Source: Lactarius indigo (lineage: Eukaryota; Basidiomycota; Agaricomycetes; Russulales; Russulaceae). Taken from it: DNA of 64,000 bases. The stretch is taken from contig JAFKAC010000099.1 of the NCBI GenBank assembly GCA_025766275.1, positions 1 to 64,000 of the forward strand, given 5' to 3'. Positions 10,688 through 24,500 of this stretch are shown here, one piece after another. A model generated the notes under the pieces. The model saw nothing but the letters and a program-made list of their open reading frames with translations, searched no databases and had not been told where the DNA came from. A program made the translations under genes and the position numbers. Each line of letters starts with the position of its first letter. Position 1 is the first letter of the stretch.

Positions 10688-12962
10688 TCAATACCCGCCA
10701 GTGTCCTGGGTGGTGCGATGAGAAGCCATCTGCCTGCGCTGTGTATCCTCGAGCTTTGGGCAGTTGGAAATGCCGTGTCCAAGACCTAAGGGAAAGTGGT
10801 CGGTGCTAAAGAAACGTTACAGAGAGTAAGGATACATTACCTCCACAAACGGGACAGCCCTTGAGCGATCCACCTTGGGCTGCACGCGGGTCTTCAATAG
10901 TTTGCAAGAAGGGCGGGACTCTGAATGAAAAACGCCGTTAGACCTTGGATAATATGTTGTGGTCAGACAGATCGACGCACTTCTGTCCAGCCTCCATGAG
11001 TAAGTATTTCAGATCTAGCAAAGTCTGTTCTGGTGTGTTCATGTTGACGAATGTCGTCGCTATGCCGGTCTTTCCGCTTCGTCCCGTACGCCCGATTTGA
11101 TGCACGTAATCCTCGATCTCCTTTGGCATGGAAAATATGATGACGTGCTGGATGTCGTTGAAATCCAGACCTTTGGACGCGACGCCCGATGCGACCATGA
11201 CGTCCTTGGCGCCGGACTTGAATGATTTGATAGCGTACTGCCGTTCCTCCTGGGCTGAGACAAATGATCAAAACGACCGCAGTGAGCAAGGGTAGAAGCA
11301 GAACATACTCTTTGAGCCGTGGATGGAAACAGCCTCGACGCCCTTGAGGAGCAGGTACTCTTGGATATCGTCCACCTCGTTCTTGTTGTCGCTGAAGATG
11401 ATGACCGGAGGAGCCGTCTTCTGCAAGCACTCGAGCAAGTAGACCATCTTGGCCTCCTGTTTGACATATTCGACGACTTGCAAGACGTCCAGGTTAGCGG
11501 CACCCGCTCTGCCGACGTTGACAAGCACAGGCCGAATAAGCGACTGCTGAGCAAAGTCTTGGATCTTTCGGGGCATAGTGGCGGAGAAAAGTAGCGTTTG
11601 CCGTTGACGCTGTGACGGTTTATCAGTAATGCCACCGAGATGCAGGAAGTCAGTTACCTTGAAAAAACTCATGATGTTCCGCACGTCGTCCTCAAAACCG
11701 AGGTCGACCATTCGATCGGCCTCGTCCATACAAAAGTACTTGCAGCTGTCAAAGTTAATCTTTTTCTTCTCTAACATGTCGATCAACCGTCCGGGTGTCG
11801 CGACCACGATATGGATTCCTTTGCTCAAAACGTGGCTTTGTTCGCCCATGGAAATCCCACCCATGCATAACAACGTATTCAGGCGGGGATAGTTCCCCGA
11901 GTTGGAGAGCGCCTCTGTCCACTGCAGGACATTTTCGTATGTTTGAGATGCGAGCTCACGAGATGGGCAAAGTATCACCCCGATAGGGCCCTCGCCACGA
12001 ACAAAAGGGAGTTTGCTCTCATCCTCGAGGGCAAGCATTATCAGTGGAAGACAAAAAGCTAGGGTCTTCCCGGAGCCGGTGAAGGCTATGCCAATCATAT
12101 CCCGACCTGAGAATCTGAACTACGGTCAGCGGTATGGCCATAAGACCGATATTCTGAAGCATACGCTACGGGGATTCCCTGGAGTTGAATGGGAGTGGGG
12201 GTCGTAATCCTCTTTGACTTGAGGAACTTCAATAGAGGGTGAGGTAATTTCATATCCTATTCGACGCATAAGCTTCCTCCTAGGAAAAATCAAGGTGCGC
12301 TTACCGCAAACGAGTCAATTGGTGGGGGTATGTTTTCGCCATCGACAATAATGTGGTATTTCTCGCGAATTTTCTGGTTGTTCTCGTCGCTCCGCGCACG
12401 AATATATCGTGGGGGTGTCCACCTGAGAGAAAACTCAGCGTACTGTGGTTGCGGTTTGATACTAATGCAACGCACGATGTCCGTAATGCTTCGGTATAAA
12501 GGATGCCCTTCGCCAGCTCCCGGTCAGACGCAAGCTTTTTTCTACTAGCTATCGCGGCTAATATTTGTGCATCTGCCTCTTCTGCCTTCTCCGCCTCTGT
12601 CTTTTTGGCATCTGCGACCAACTTCTCAGCAAGCTGGCCAGTGGATTGGAACACTGCATACCTTCCGACGCCTTCTTCGAGTGGACCTCCTGCGCCTCCA
12701 CTAACAGCGCTCGACCCCTCCTCACTTTTTCTCTTCGTCTCTCTTCTTCTTGTTCTTCGTTCTCTCGCTCGTCTTCCGCCTCCCGTGCCTCTTGGGATTT
12801 GTCGCGACCAGACGAGGAGCCCAAGGCAGACAGTTTGGCTAGCTTGGCTTGCCGTCTCTGGGCCACTGGTACGTATGGTTCATAGTTGTCGTCGTCGAGT
12901 TTGTACTCAGGGGAGGGGGTGCGCTGAATGCGGCGACGTTTAACAGAGGTTTCGGCCGACAT
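10688..12962 (-). CDS. DDX41: DEAD-box RNA helicase DDX41/Abstrakt orthologue
   Basis: DDX41 is a nuclear DEAD-box ATPase tied to pre-mRNA splicing. The start at 12962 gives [18 protein letters not shown], then [20 protein letters not shown] and a charged coiled segment. The pre-core phrase [15 protein letters not shown] and, after an intron, [18 protein letters not shown] are characteristic. The core shows AFTGSGKT (about 12090), [80 protein letters not shown] and [13 protein letters not shown]. The C-terminus has [20 protein letters not shown] and a CCHC knuckle [15 protein letters not shown] split by an intron, then [19 protein letters not shown] with its stop at 10688. One 48-bp intron (11610-11657) is a multiple of three and lacks stops, so it could be retained. 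No damage is seen. Confidence 0.92.
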
Positions 12963-13100
12963 TGTCGTCCAAAGTAAAGCACGGATCGAACGGGCCGGGA
13001 TCTCGCTCAGATTCGTCAAGTGATTCGTCCTTTCTTTTTTTTTCATTGCCACCTCAGTGCGAATATGTCATGCCCACTTCGGAATGGGAGCGCCCGAGAG
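12963..13100. promoter_or_regulatory. Probable DDX41 promoter region
   Basis: It lies upstream of the DDX41 start and carries a long run of T (13030-13044). No defined element was recognised; the call rests on position only. Confidence 0.25.
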
Positions 13101-13109
13101 TCAAAAGCT

Positions 13110-13730
13110 TGGTCAAAAGTCGAGCGTCATGAGAAACGAGCGCTCCGTCGCTTTGGTACCCTGGTGAAGCAACCCCAAAACGCGAATTGGTTCTACTGCC
13201 GTTGTACGATTTCGTACATCAGCTTATTCGCATCCTTTGTTTCATCGAACGTATCCGCGACACCCGCGGACCACTTGTCCATTTGAAGTCCTGTAAGAAA
13301 TTCATTTCCCCTCTTGCCACATCCTCGGCCCTTCCCCATCTTCAACACGTCCCACCTCTGTTCCATCTCACCGATGCGGAGAAGGCATCTTCCGTTCTTT
13401 GATCACCAAGTGCTACGACAACCTGCTTTCGTGTTTGTTCGCGTATCTCGAGTACGTGCACCAATGGCCCACACCCGAGGACAGGGGCATCAATACCACT
13501 GCAGCACCACTGATGGAGAAGGCAACTATACAATAGCACACCTGGCACGGCCACTTTTTCCCTCCACTTCTACGAAGTGCTTTGGCCTCCGGCATTCCTG
13601 GTTGGGTATGTGTGCTGTTTTTCATAGGATTCATTGCACTGAAGAAATGGGTAGTTTTGAACATATGGCTGAGCCGAACAAGCTGTTGAAAGGCTGACAG
13701 CTTGCCCAGAAGCTCATTTCCTGGATAACT
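13110..13730 (+). pseudogene. Decayed fragment of galactose-1-phosphate uridylyltransferase, next to the intact gene
   Basis: Several pieces, in order but in different frames, match the C-terminal half of the GALT gene that begins 330 bp downstream. VMRNERSVALVPW (about 13127-13165) matches VVRNKHFVALVPW. HVPPLFHLTDAEKA (about 13344) matches HIPSLAHLTDEEKL. ITKCYDNLLSCLFAYL (about 13400-13450) matches VTKRYDNLFCCPFAY. HFFPPLLRSA (about 13555) matches the same phrase in GALT. FEHMAEPNKLL (about 13655) resembles the usual GALT C-terminal motif around ELMAEPQRD. Stops and frame changes separate the pieces, so it cannot make a working enzyme. It lacks the catalytic His-Pro-His region. The FEHMAEP piece looks closer to the usual family motif than the same place in the neighbouring intact gene, so the fragment may come from a different paralogue. 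Confidence 0.7.
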
Positions 13731-14056
13731 GAGTGCATGTCGGTCCACGTAGCTCTCCGATTCTGGTTTCCAGGGACACGAATCGATGCAATTTGTGATG
13801 GACAGGTGAGTATCTTCGCGCCGCCTTATTTCCAGAGCGGTTCAATGCTGAAAGGACGGCCGCCGTTGTAAGGTCGCGTGTGGAAAACTGCACATTTATC
13901 GCCCTGTCCGCTTGTGATTCGACATCCCACTCCCACGTCGTGACAAAATAGTCATATTGCGTTTGATGACGCGTGCCGACGGCGATAGAGTGTTATTTTG
14001 AATCCCTTTAAAGTCGAGGCATCGCAGACTATGGTTGAGTTTCAGGCCGCCTCAAG

Positions 14057-15478
14057 ATGGCTGACGAATTTGACCCCTCTGTCCACTCTCACCGTCGTTG
14101 TGAGTTTGAACTCTTGTATCGGAGTACCAACTGATGCTCATGGCAATCTCACATCACAGACAATCCTCTCACTGGCGAGTGCGTGCTGGTCTCAGACCCG
14201 CATCGCTTGAAACATCCATGGAATGGGCAAGTTGAGCCACCCCAGTCTGTGTTCCTACCCGAGCACGATCCGGATTGTTTCCTCTGCTCGGGAAACGAGC
14301 GTGCGAGCGGTCAGAGCAACGGAAAGTATCAACATACCAAGGTTTTCCCAAACGACTATGCGTCCGTCCTTCCACCTCCAGGGCCAGTTGCACGTGCTAC
14401 ACCCCCGGGCCACCCATTGCTAGCCAGCGAACCTGTGGTTGGCGCGTGCGACGTCCTCATTTTTCATCCGCGTCATGATTTGACGTTCGCCCGGCTTTCC
14501 CTGGAAGATATTGCACGAATTGTTGGGGAGTGGGCTGGCGTGTATAGGCGTCGGGGATCTCAGGAGGCCATCAAATACGTGCAGATATTTGAGGTAACGC
14601 GCCTTTCTTTTTGGGGGGTTGGGCGCTATTGACCCGACGGCAAATTAGAATAAGGGGATCATGATGGGGTGCTCGAATCCCCATCCACACGGACAGATAT
14701 GGTCCCTGAATTATATCCCCACCATAGCAGCAACGGAGCTTGCTTCACTGGCACGCTACGCTGTCAACCCGAGTGTTGAACCTTCTGCCTCTAAGGCGCC
14801 CTGTGGACCGCTTGGTCGGCCTTGCCTGCTTTGCGACTACATCAACTTTGAGCTAGGGGTCCCCGAGGATCAGGGCCGCATCGTTGTGCGTAATAAGCAT
14901 TTTGTGGCACTGGTCCCATGGTGGGCAGTTTGGCCGTTTGAGACACTTGGCAAGTGAGAACATTTTGCGGCGCCTATCCAGCTGACATCCATCTTACAGT
15001 ACTGCCGTATCACCGGCACATCCCATCACTGGCTCATTTGACAGATGAAGAGAAGTTGTCGCTTGCCGACGTACTCTCACGTGTCACGAAACGTTACGAC
15101 AACTTATTCTGTTGTCCATTTGCGTATTCCATGGGGATACACCAGAGGCCGTTGCCCCCTCGCGAAGAGGACTTACAAAACATTGATGACGAGGACAATA
15201 TAGCGCACTTGCACCTGCACTTCTTTCCTCCTTTGCTACGGAGCGCCTCGGTCCGGAAGTTCCTCGTCGGGTCAGTATTTCCGTTTATCATTTTGTCCGC
15301 ATCTGGGTTAATCGGATCGAATTGGCTGCAGTTTCGAGTTGATGGGGAATCGCAACGTGATTTTACACCGGAGCTCGCTGCACAGCGGTTGAGGGAGTGT
15401 TCAGATGTTCACTATTTAGACGTAGACACAGAAACAGATCCAGATGCAAGTCCGGATGTCACGGTCGAGTGCCAGTGA
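14057..15478 (+). CDS. GAL7: Galactose-1-phosphate uridylyltransferase (Leloir pathway)
   Basis: The enzyme swaps UMP between UDP-glucose and galactose-1-phosphate in the cytosol. The start at 14057 gives MADEFDPSVHSHRR; an intron (about 14100-14159) splits the tyrosine codon of YNPLTGECVLVSDPHR. Family phrases follow: LPEHDPDCFLCSGNERASG, KVFPNDYASVLP, VLIFHPRHDLTFARLS, then after an intron the active-site motif GCSNPHPHGQIW (about 14667), in which the second histidine of HPH is the nucleophile. Then come CLLCDYINFEL, VVRNKHFVALVPWWAVWPFE, LPYHRHIPSLAHLTDEEK, KRYDNLFCCPFAYSMGIHQR and AHLHLHFFPPLLRSASVRKF. A last intron (about 15271-15330) leads to FRVDGESQRDFTPELAA and TGA at 15476-15478. 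Frames join without breaks and the length of about 370 residues is normal. Confidence 0.93.
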
Positions 15479-15554
15479 TAGACCCCGATCTGTACATCTC
15501 CCTAGTTGAAATTGATCCATTACACTCGCTATCATACCCTGCGTCTCGTAAACT

Positions 15555-18053
<2,499 letters not shown>

Positions 18054-18178
18054 GGTGACTCCGCATAATGGAAGAGAAGCGCGGTTGTTACGTTCTTGGG
18101 TGGCGTATCAAAGTACAGATGTGGTGTCTAAGTGAGATAGTAACCGGGACGACCCTGATGAGATCAGTCACGTGCATG

Positions 18179-19754
18179 CTAGTATTCGTTGGGATGCTCT
18201 GCTTCAAAGCGTTGATCCGCAAATAGCGGATCGATAAAGACTTGGATGTCCACCGTCGAGCTGGCAGAGCCGCGATTTAGCCAGAGCCACTTGAAACCGA
18301 CGTGGTAGTCGACGGCGGGTTTCCAGCGTTTCGTAAGGCTGTCTTCTGGGTTAGACCAGCCGGCCCAGTTGTAGTAGACATCAGTGTTATGCAGACAATT
18401 GCTGTGAAAAAAGCAGGCGGAAAGCAGCATTAGTCCGTCATCACAACCACATCCGGAAAGATTACGCACAAGTGGACTAGTTTCGGAAGGACAACCTGTC
18501 CCTGGTATGGAGTACCCCATAGGTGGATCATCGCCCGACTCTCTTCATCCTCCGCGGCGTCGTCGTGACCGAGGCCTGTCATGTACATATCCAACAAGCA
18601 GCTCGTCACCTCCCAATCATACACCAGTGGTCTGAATAGCTCCTTGCGGTTGCTCACGATGGCCCACCAGTACCCTTGATCACCAAGCGCGACATTCAAG
18701 TACTGACCGTTCGGTCCTGGAGGTCCGAATAGCGCCTCAAAGGTAGGCGGTGAAAGCGCAGGCGGGAACAACCCGCTGCGGTCCGCCCGGTAAATGCTAG
18801 AATCCATCAGCCTCGCTGCACGGAGCCTTCCAAGATGGAGTAGCATGATACACGAGCATATGCGCGATGCGTGGTGCCATTCTGGAGCGTCTTGATTTGG
18901 ATGGCTGGGCATCGAGATGGACACCTCGGAGTCCCATTGGCTGAACTCCTCCCAGAGAAGTGCAGGGTCTGTCAGGAGGAAGGCGTCGGTGTCTACGTAG
19001 ATGGCCTTCTCGACGTCATCTGTTAATATCTCGTGCAGGAACAACTTCATGAGACCAGCTAGAATCGACGAGTTTGTCAGCAGCACACTCGAATGAAAAA
19101 CACATGGACGGAAGCATACGAATGCCAGCGGAGTGATCCGTATTGACTCCCCCTTCCCTGGAAATCCGATCTAGCATACTCTGGAATGGCAACCGGTAAA
19201 ATCGCACAGAGATGTTGTGTAGCGGATGTGTGAGAAGGCGGAATCGACTCTCCAGGTACGTTTGCGCGGCTTCGTCGCAAACAATGTGGAATTGAAGAGG
19301 TCGTGAAGTGTACATAATAGCGGACTGAAGAAGAGGTTATGATACGCGAGGCCACGACGTTGAAGATAAATAAATGAAGTACCTTCAAGAGGACCGCACC
19401 CTCCTTAGCTGATGACTCCGAAAACATGACGAGTGCAAAGACCACCGGTTGCACTGGGGGCTCAACGATGACAGTCTTGGTTGTAGGGGGAGCTGTCCGA
19501 GTGACAGTGACAGTGAGCGGAGGAGAATCGACTTGCAATTCAGGCACGCATGCTTTCTGAGGATCGAGCGATTGGCAGGATGAGGGATGTTGTTCGCCAG
19601 GAAGTTGCTGAGAAAAAAAGATGACGGAGGCAAGGGCTACAGCTAGAAGCAAGAACGCCACACGTCGCGTTCGAAAGAGTACCCTGCCTCCGTACCAGGA
19701 GTCATCGGGAGAATTGCGAGGATGATGGGGTGTGGAACGGTGAAGAGAGGCCAT
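18179..19754 (-). CDS. GT8-type glycosyltransferase, type II membrane protein (copy 1)
   Basis: This is a predicted Golgi-type sugar transferase. The start at 19754 gives MASLHRSTPHHPRN; a single membrane anchor RVAFLLLAVALASVIFFS lies at residues about 30-48, followed by a Pro/Thr-rich stem. Exon 2 has FHIVCDEAAQTYLESRFRLL; exon 3 has LFLHEILTDDVEKAIYVDTD with the metal-binding DxD in VDTDAFLLTDP, and NVALGDQGYWWAIVSN. The last exon carries NTDVYYNWAGWSNPEDSLTK, then VGFKWLWLNRG, and ends EHPNEY with its stop at 18179. Three introns have GT-AG ends. The DxD, TDPALLW and LGDQG motifs fit the GT8/LARGE-like fold; acceptor and sugar are unknown. A near-identical inverted copy lies at 27586-29173. 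It converges with the PFK-2 gene (125 bp apart). Confidence 0.8.
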
Positions 19755-20566
19755 CCCGGACCGAAACAACGCAAACCGCGGGTTTCCCACCAAAAGAGAT
19801 GAGGTGGTGAGTAGGAGGAAAAAAGGATGGACTCCGAGCCGAGAGTGTCTCAAATGTCATTTGAAAAAATTCGTTAGGGGCCTCGAGCATGGGCTTCCTA
19901 ATTGGTTCGTTCTTGGCTCGAGCGCTGAGCGCTGAGGCACGATAAAAAAAGATAGCGCCAAATGAGGCAGTGCTAGGGGAACCGAAGCTCAAGTACAAAA
20001 TTGAAACCGCGGTGACCGGTTCATGGGAAGCATACTGTGGAGATTTTCTGGGCTTCTGCCCGTTTCCATAATCAAAACTCATGTTTGAATTATGTAATCA
20101 CCAACCCGGCCATTGTCCTGGGACAAATGTCCTAGCTTCATAATATTGCTGTGGGAACTCATATTATAACTGGTGTTAAATAATTCATAGATAATTTTCT
20201 GGGCAGTCGTTTAAATAATAATAATAATTCTTTCAAATTCTGTCAGATTGATGCCGTGGCACCTATCATAGTAAGTTACATTGCAGATCACATTGCAGGC
20301 CGCACAAGCTGACACTCAAACTACATGACCCACAGTACTACCAGTACCCATTTCCCATTTGCTTCCAAACTGCTTGGTGTGACTACTCATTCCTGCCACT
20401 GCAGGTGGTGTGAGGAGCTGATGCCTGAACATATTACGTCCGAGTCGCTCCTCCTAGTTTGCACGTAACCCACTTGCACCTTCTTTGGTGTCATCATTGA
20501 GCGCTGGGCGCTCGGCACACAGCCCCAACTTCAACCAAGAGCGCTGATCCCCTATCATGTCCTGTA
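19755..20566. promoter_or_regulatory. Divergent upstream region of GT8 copy 1 and NDK
   Basis: About 810 bp between two diverging starts. The first 60-100 bp next to the GT8 start are also found upstream of GT8 copy 2, so they belong to the duplicated unit. An AAT microsatellite lies at about 20216-20232. No defined regulatory site is recognised. Confidence 0.35.
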
Positions 20567-21306
20567 ATGTCAATGAGCGCACATACATCATGGTCAAGGT
20601 GTGGGCACTTCGCCCACCAACACACACAGATCCACTGACGACGAGGGCTGTCTTGTCCCATCGTAGCCCGACGGCGTCCAGCGGGGTCTAGTCGGCAACA
20701 TCATCGACCGCTTCGAGAAGCGTGGTTTTAAACTCATCGCTCTCAAGCTCGTCCACGCTACCCCCGCACATATCGAGAAGCGTGGGTCCAGTCACCGTTG
20801 CGCATCAGCATCCAAACTCACGTATCTGGATCCCCTTCCTTCCTTTGCAGATTACCATGTTTGGAGCGGAACATCATTCTTCCCTGGCCTTGTCAAGTAC
20901 ATGACTTCGGGTCCTGTTGTCGCCATGGTCTGGCAAGGTCTCGCCGCTGTCAAGACGGGCCGCGTGATGCTTGGCGAAACCAACCCGCTGGCCTCTTCTC
21001 CCGGTTAGTCCCTCATTCTAAATTCTGGCTGTACCCTAGCCTCAATACGAATATGCGCTGCACACCAAAATCACAGGTACTATCCGTGGCGACTTTGCCC
21101 TCGACATCGACCGCACCATCTGCCACGGTTCTGACTCAGTTGAAAACGCCGAGAAGGAGATCAAACTGTGGGTTTTTCCTTCTTTCTTCTTCCACGCGCA
21201 GGACGCCGACCCGTATCATGTCCTCTTTTCTCTTTCTCTCTGCAGCTGGTTTCCAGAAGGTGTCGTTCAGTACGATGCCACGTTCGCCTCCTGGATCTTC
21301 GAATAG
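20567..21306 (+). CDS. Nucleoside diphosphate kinase
   Basis: NDK passes phosphate from ATP to other nucleoside diphosphates through a phosphohistidine. Exons joined by GT-AG introns read [47 protein letters not shown], then [60 protein letters not shown] (active-site histidine, about 21122), [20 protein letters not shown] and ASWIFE, with TAG at 21304-21306. The family start [11 protein letters not shown] would need one more base: ATG at 20567 is out of frame by one with AATGAGCGC. Translation from the in-frame ATG at 20590 would lose only about nine residues. The segment after HIEKHY (HVWSGTS) differs from the usual sequence. It may be a working gene with a sequence error or a lightly damaged copy. 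Confidence 0.75.
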
Positions 21307-21639
21307 ATTAAAGCATCACAAGGGCGGCATGTTTCAAACTTCATTTTCTCGAGAAGGGCTCGTACTCTGATGTAAATACACAAAAAGCTTGGCTAGGCTC
21401 GCGCTTATGCAGGTTCAGTTTACGCATCAGACCGGCCTTTTTCGATCTCACTCTGGCAATGTGCGTGTGATGCAGGAGACAACAATTGTACTGTATGGGA
21501 GGGACTTTGATATCATAAGTTTCAGGTTGGTTTCCTAAATTAACCCCCTGCTGAATCAGTGTCGGATAACTGGACACCCTTCGATTGGTGAGGGCCGAGA
21601 GTCTGGGGATCTCCTATGCTACGATGTTGATTGAAGTTA

Positions 21640-22705
21640 CACCACAAAAGTTGCCAATGCACTCGGCCAGTGCCTCGAGGAACTCGTTCTCACGACAACT
21701 GCCAGGGAGGTTCTCGTCAAATATATGAACGGTATGATGTCGGTGTTCTTAAGCCTTCATGGGATCTAACACCGTATGGAGCGCTGCATGCGTAAAATAT
21801 GACGACCTGGCGATGGGTACTAGGGCAGGGGTCGGGAAGCCTTGGCCAGAACGGATACGTCTGGTCTGGGGGCGTCTTTCCGTCGCGCCCTGTCCATTTC
21901 TGTTCCTTTGTCCACCGTCCATCGCAACAATCGCCCCTGTTCATATTCATATTTGATTTCTGGTGCCCTCTAATGGATGACCAGCCTACCAGCTGACTTG
22001 GATTTACGTTCAGTTGCGGCGGGGGTTCGAAAGTGAAATATTTTTTTTTTTCGTTCAGCTCCACAGACACAATCCATTCCGTTGCGATGCTCATCAGGGT
22101 GAGCCATTGAAACCATTGCGAACGCGTCAATTTCTTGAATTCGTTTCTAGCGCTACCTTTGGACCGGGACCTTCCAGATCCAATGGTTTATGCGCTCTCT
22201 GCAAGATCGTGAGTGCGGCCGTGGACAATATAGACGGAATAGAGGAAAGCAGAGTGTTGATGTTCTTGCACACTTCCGCACAACCATATCCTGACAGCGT
22301 TTAGCCAGATATGCCGAACATTATTTATCGCTGTTGCGATCGAAGATCGGTGAACTACACCCCTTTCACAGGGCAGCTCTAGAAACTGTTGCTGCACCTC
22401 TCGCGTGTTGCCTCCCATTCAGATCAGAAAATACAATGGTCATAAAGGCCCTCGCAGCTCAGTTCTGCTACACTATCCTTCATGGGAATGCGGTTTTGCA
22501 GGACGGTGTTCACGTGAAGACTACTTGTTGTAATTCTTTCTCACTGACTCTCTCGAAGCACCTGGTTTTGGAGGATCTCATCCGAGATCCGCATACCCCG
22601 TTTGACGAGCGACCTTCTCCATCACCAGTTTCCTTACCCTATGTGAAGACAACGTCTACGCTCACCGTAATTTACGGCTCGTGTTTGAGTCCCAAGTTGC
22701 CATAA
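21640..22705 (+). CDS. Unknown multi-exon gene or remnant
   Basis: Protein-like pieces on plus: VANALGQCLEELVLTTTARE then VLVKYMNG (about 21652-21730, followed by a good donor gtatgat); NGLCALCKI ending at a gtgagt donor (about 22180-22210); RLARYAEHYLSLLRSKIG after a cctgacag acceptor (about 22300); then a long open stretch with VIKALAAQFCYTILHGNAVL and QDGVHV, a possible 48-bp intron (about 22512-22560), and HLVLEDLIRD. The chain to TAA at 22703-22705 is plausible, with alpha-helical character, but no start could be fixed and I do not recognise the family. It may be partly decayed. Confidence 0.3.
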
Positions 22706-24500
22706 CCCGCTGAGGTCCGCTAAGATTCAAGCCACGAGCTCTACTACCCGACATCGTCCAGAGCTTGCTGGTAGCCTCCCCACACCTATCCAATCCTCAT
22801 CGCCTTCGAGTGCTGCTATGGAGGGTCACCTCACACCATCACCAACTCCCTTGCTGAACCCCTACCGGAACTTCTGTAGATTATGGATAGTTTCGGGAGC
22901 TTGGAACACACGCGCGGAGCGAACTGGATAACACGGAAAGTCTCAGGAATCGCGTACGGGCGATGACTGAAATGTATTTACCTGGATAACATGGAAAGTC
23001 TATCCAGGCGTGAGTGTACTGTAGGGTAACGAATGGTAGTGTTTCTCACCTTAAGAATCGTGTACGGGCGATGACTGACTCGGAGGTGGACGGTACTAGC
23101 GAGCGAAGGTATATAACTACTAAGTAAAACATCGAGGACATACAAACATCACGCTAAAGAGTGACAGGACATGACAGAGGGGCTTCAGTTTAGACGGAAA
23201 CTAGGGTAGACAGACAGGCAGCGGAAAAGATATCGGAAATGCGGGAACGTTGCACATAGACGCGCTGAATCTCAACTTCCGTCGTCAGTTATATTTACTG
23301 AAGGAATGGAGACGACTGCGCAAGAGCAGGCCATACCCGGAGTGAGAGGCGCCGAGGTGGTAGAGACATTTCCGAATAGTTTTCCGAATAGTTCTCCCCC
23401 TGAGCCCTGAGGTTGTGTCGCCAACATCAGTCACTGAGCGGTGGTTACAACTTGAACACCAGCTTCGACTAACCCCACACCCAGAATCGCTGACGATCCC
23501 TCAAAGCTCACCTGGGAGTGTGCCATCGAGTACTTCGTGTTTTCTCCTCTTCTCTGCCACGAGCTTCCAAGCTGGAGTTTACATTTTCCTCTTTATCTTG
23601 TATTTCTGGATGCCATCGTCTCATGAAATCAACGGGCATCCAATGAATGAAATCAATCGCTTTGCAATCGTACGCAATAACATTGAACATACAAATGAAT
23701 CCGCACGCTTTTAGTCCGGACGATTGGATGCGATTGCATTGATTCGACCAGGATTCTAACTGGACATCAGGGTTACCGTATGTCTTTCACAACTCGTGGA
23801 ATTGGGTCGGGTAGCACAGAGGAACCCGGAGTTCCTCTGCGCCGAATGAATTCCTGCAAAACCCGGACTCGGATTTTGAAAGAGTTCATTCGACGTGTGG
23901 AGAAAAGTGACTGCGAGACAGACTGCATGCGATATGGTTTGGATTCTTGAGTTGATTGAGTACTTGAGTGTTCACGCGTAAACGATTGCGACGAGGTATT
24001 GCCAATGCATGGCAATAATGTACCCACTTCGGCTCTGGCCCTGTTCGATCGCTTCACGATCATCTAGGTTTCGCCGCAAGCGCTGTACAAAGCAGCTGTT
24101 GTCCCAAACGTGCAGACGCTCCACCTGCGGACTACTCTGAAAACTGAAGCTGCCTCGTCGCGCTTCGCACTGTAGACAGAACCCCCGTTGGGACTGGCGT
24201 CACACCAAGTCGTGTTTCCTTCGAGCGCTCACGGGGTAGTTGGTGCGCGTGAACCCACTTGGGCTCGTTTTTCCTCTCCCTTTTTTTTTGGATAATTTCT
24301 TGCGCGCATATGTTTTTCAAGTATTCTTTCTCTCATCACACTCATTGCGACTCGACCTTTATCTTCGAAGAGAAAGGCACAGGTACCCTCATGTCGCTGC
24401 CGTCCCTATGGCCACAAACTTTCCATCTTTTGACGATCTTTGCACGATCACTGGCCAATACGCCTATCTTCACATTGCGCTTGGCTCCTATTCTGTCTGA
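22706..24500. other. Stretch without a recognisable gene; contains an imperfect direct repeat
   Basis: No convincing coding region, RNA or transposon is seen. A unit beginning CTGGATAACACGGAAAGTCT (about 22926) recurs at about 22981, and its partner GTACGGGCGATGACTGA occurs at about 22957 and 23063, giving an imperfect direct duplication. The short motif TTTCCGAATAGT is repeated in tandem near 23370-23390. Confidence 0.35.

Noticed and set aside
23740..24070. A possible tRNA-like segment near GATTCGACC
   Set aside because: No matching acceptor stem or anticodon arm could be drawn around it.
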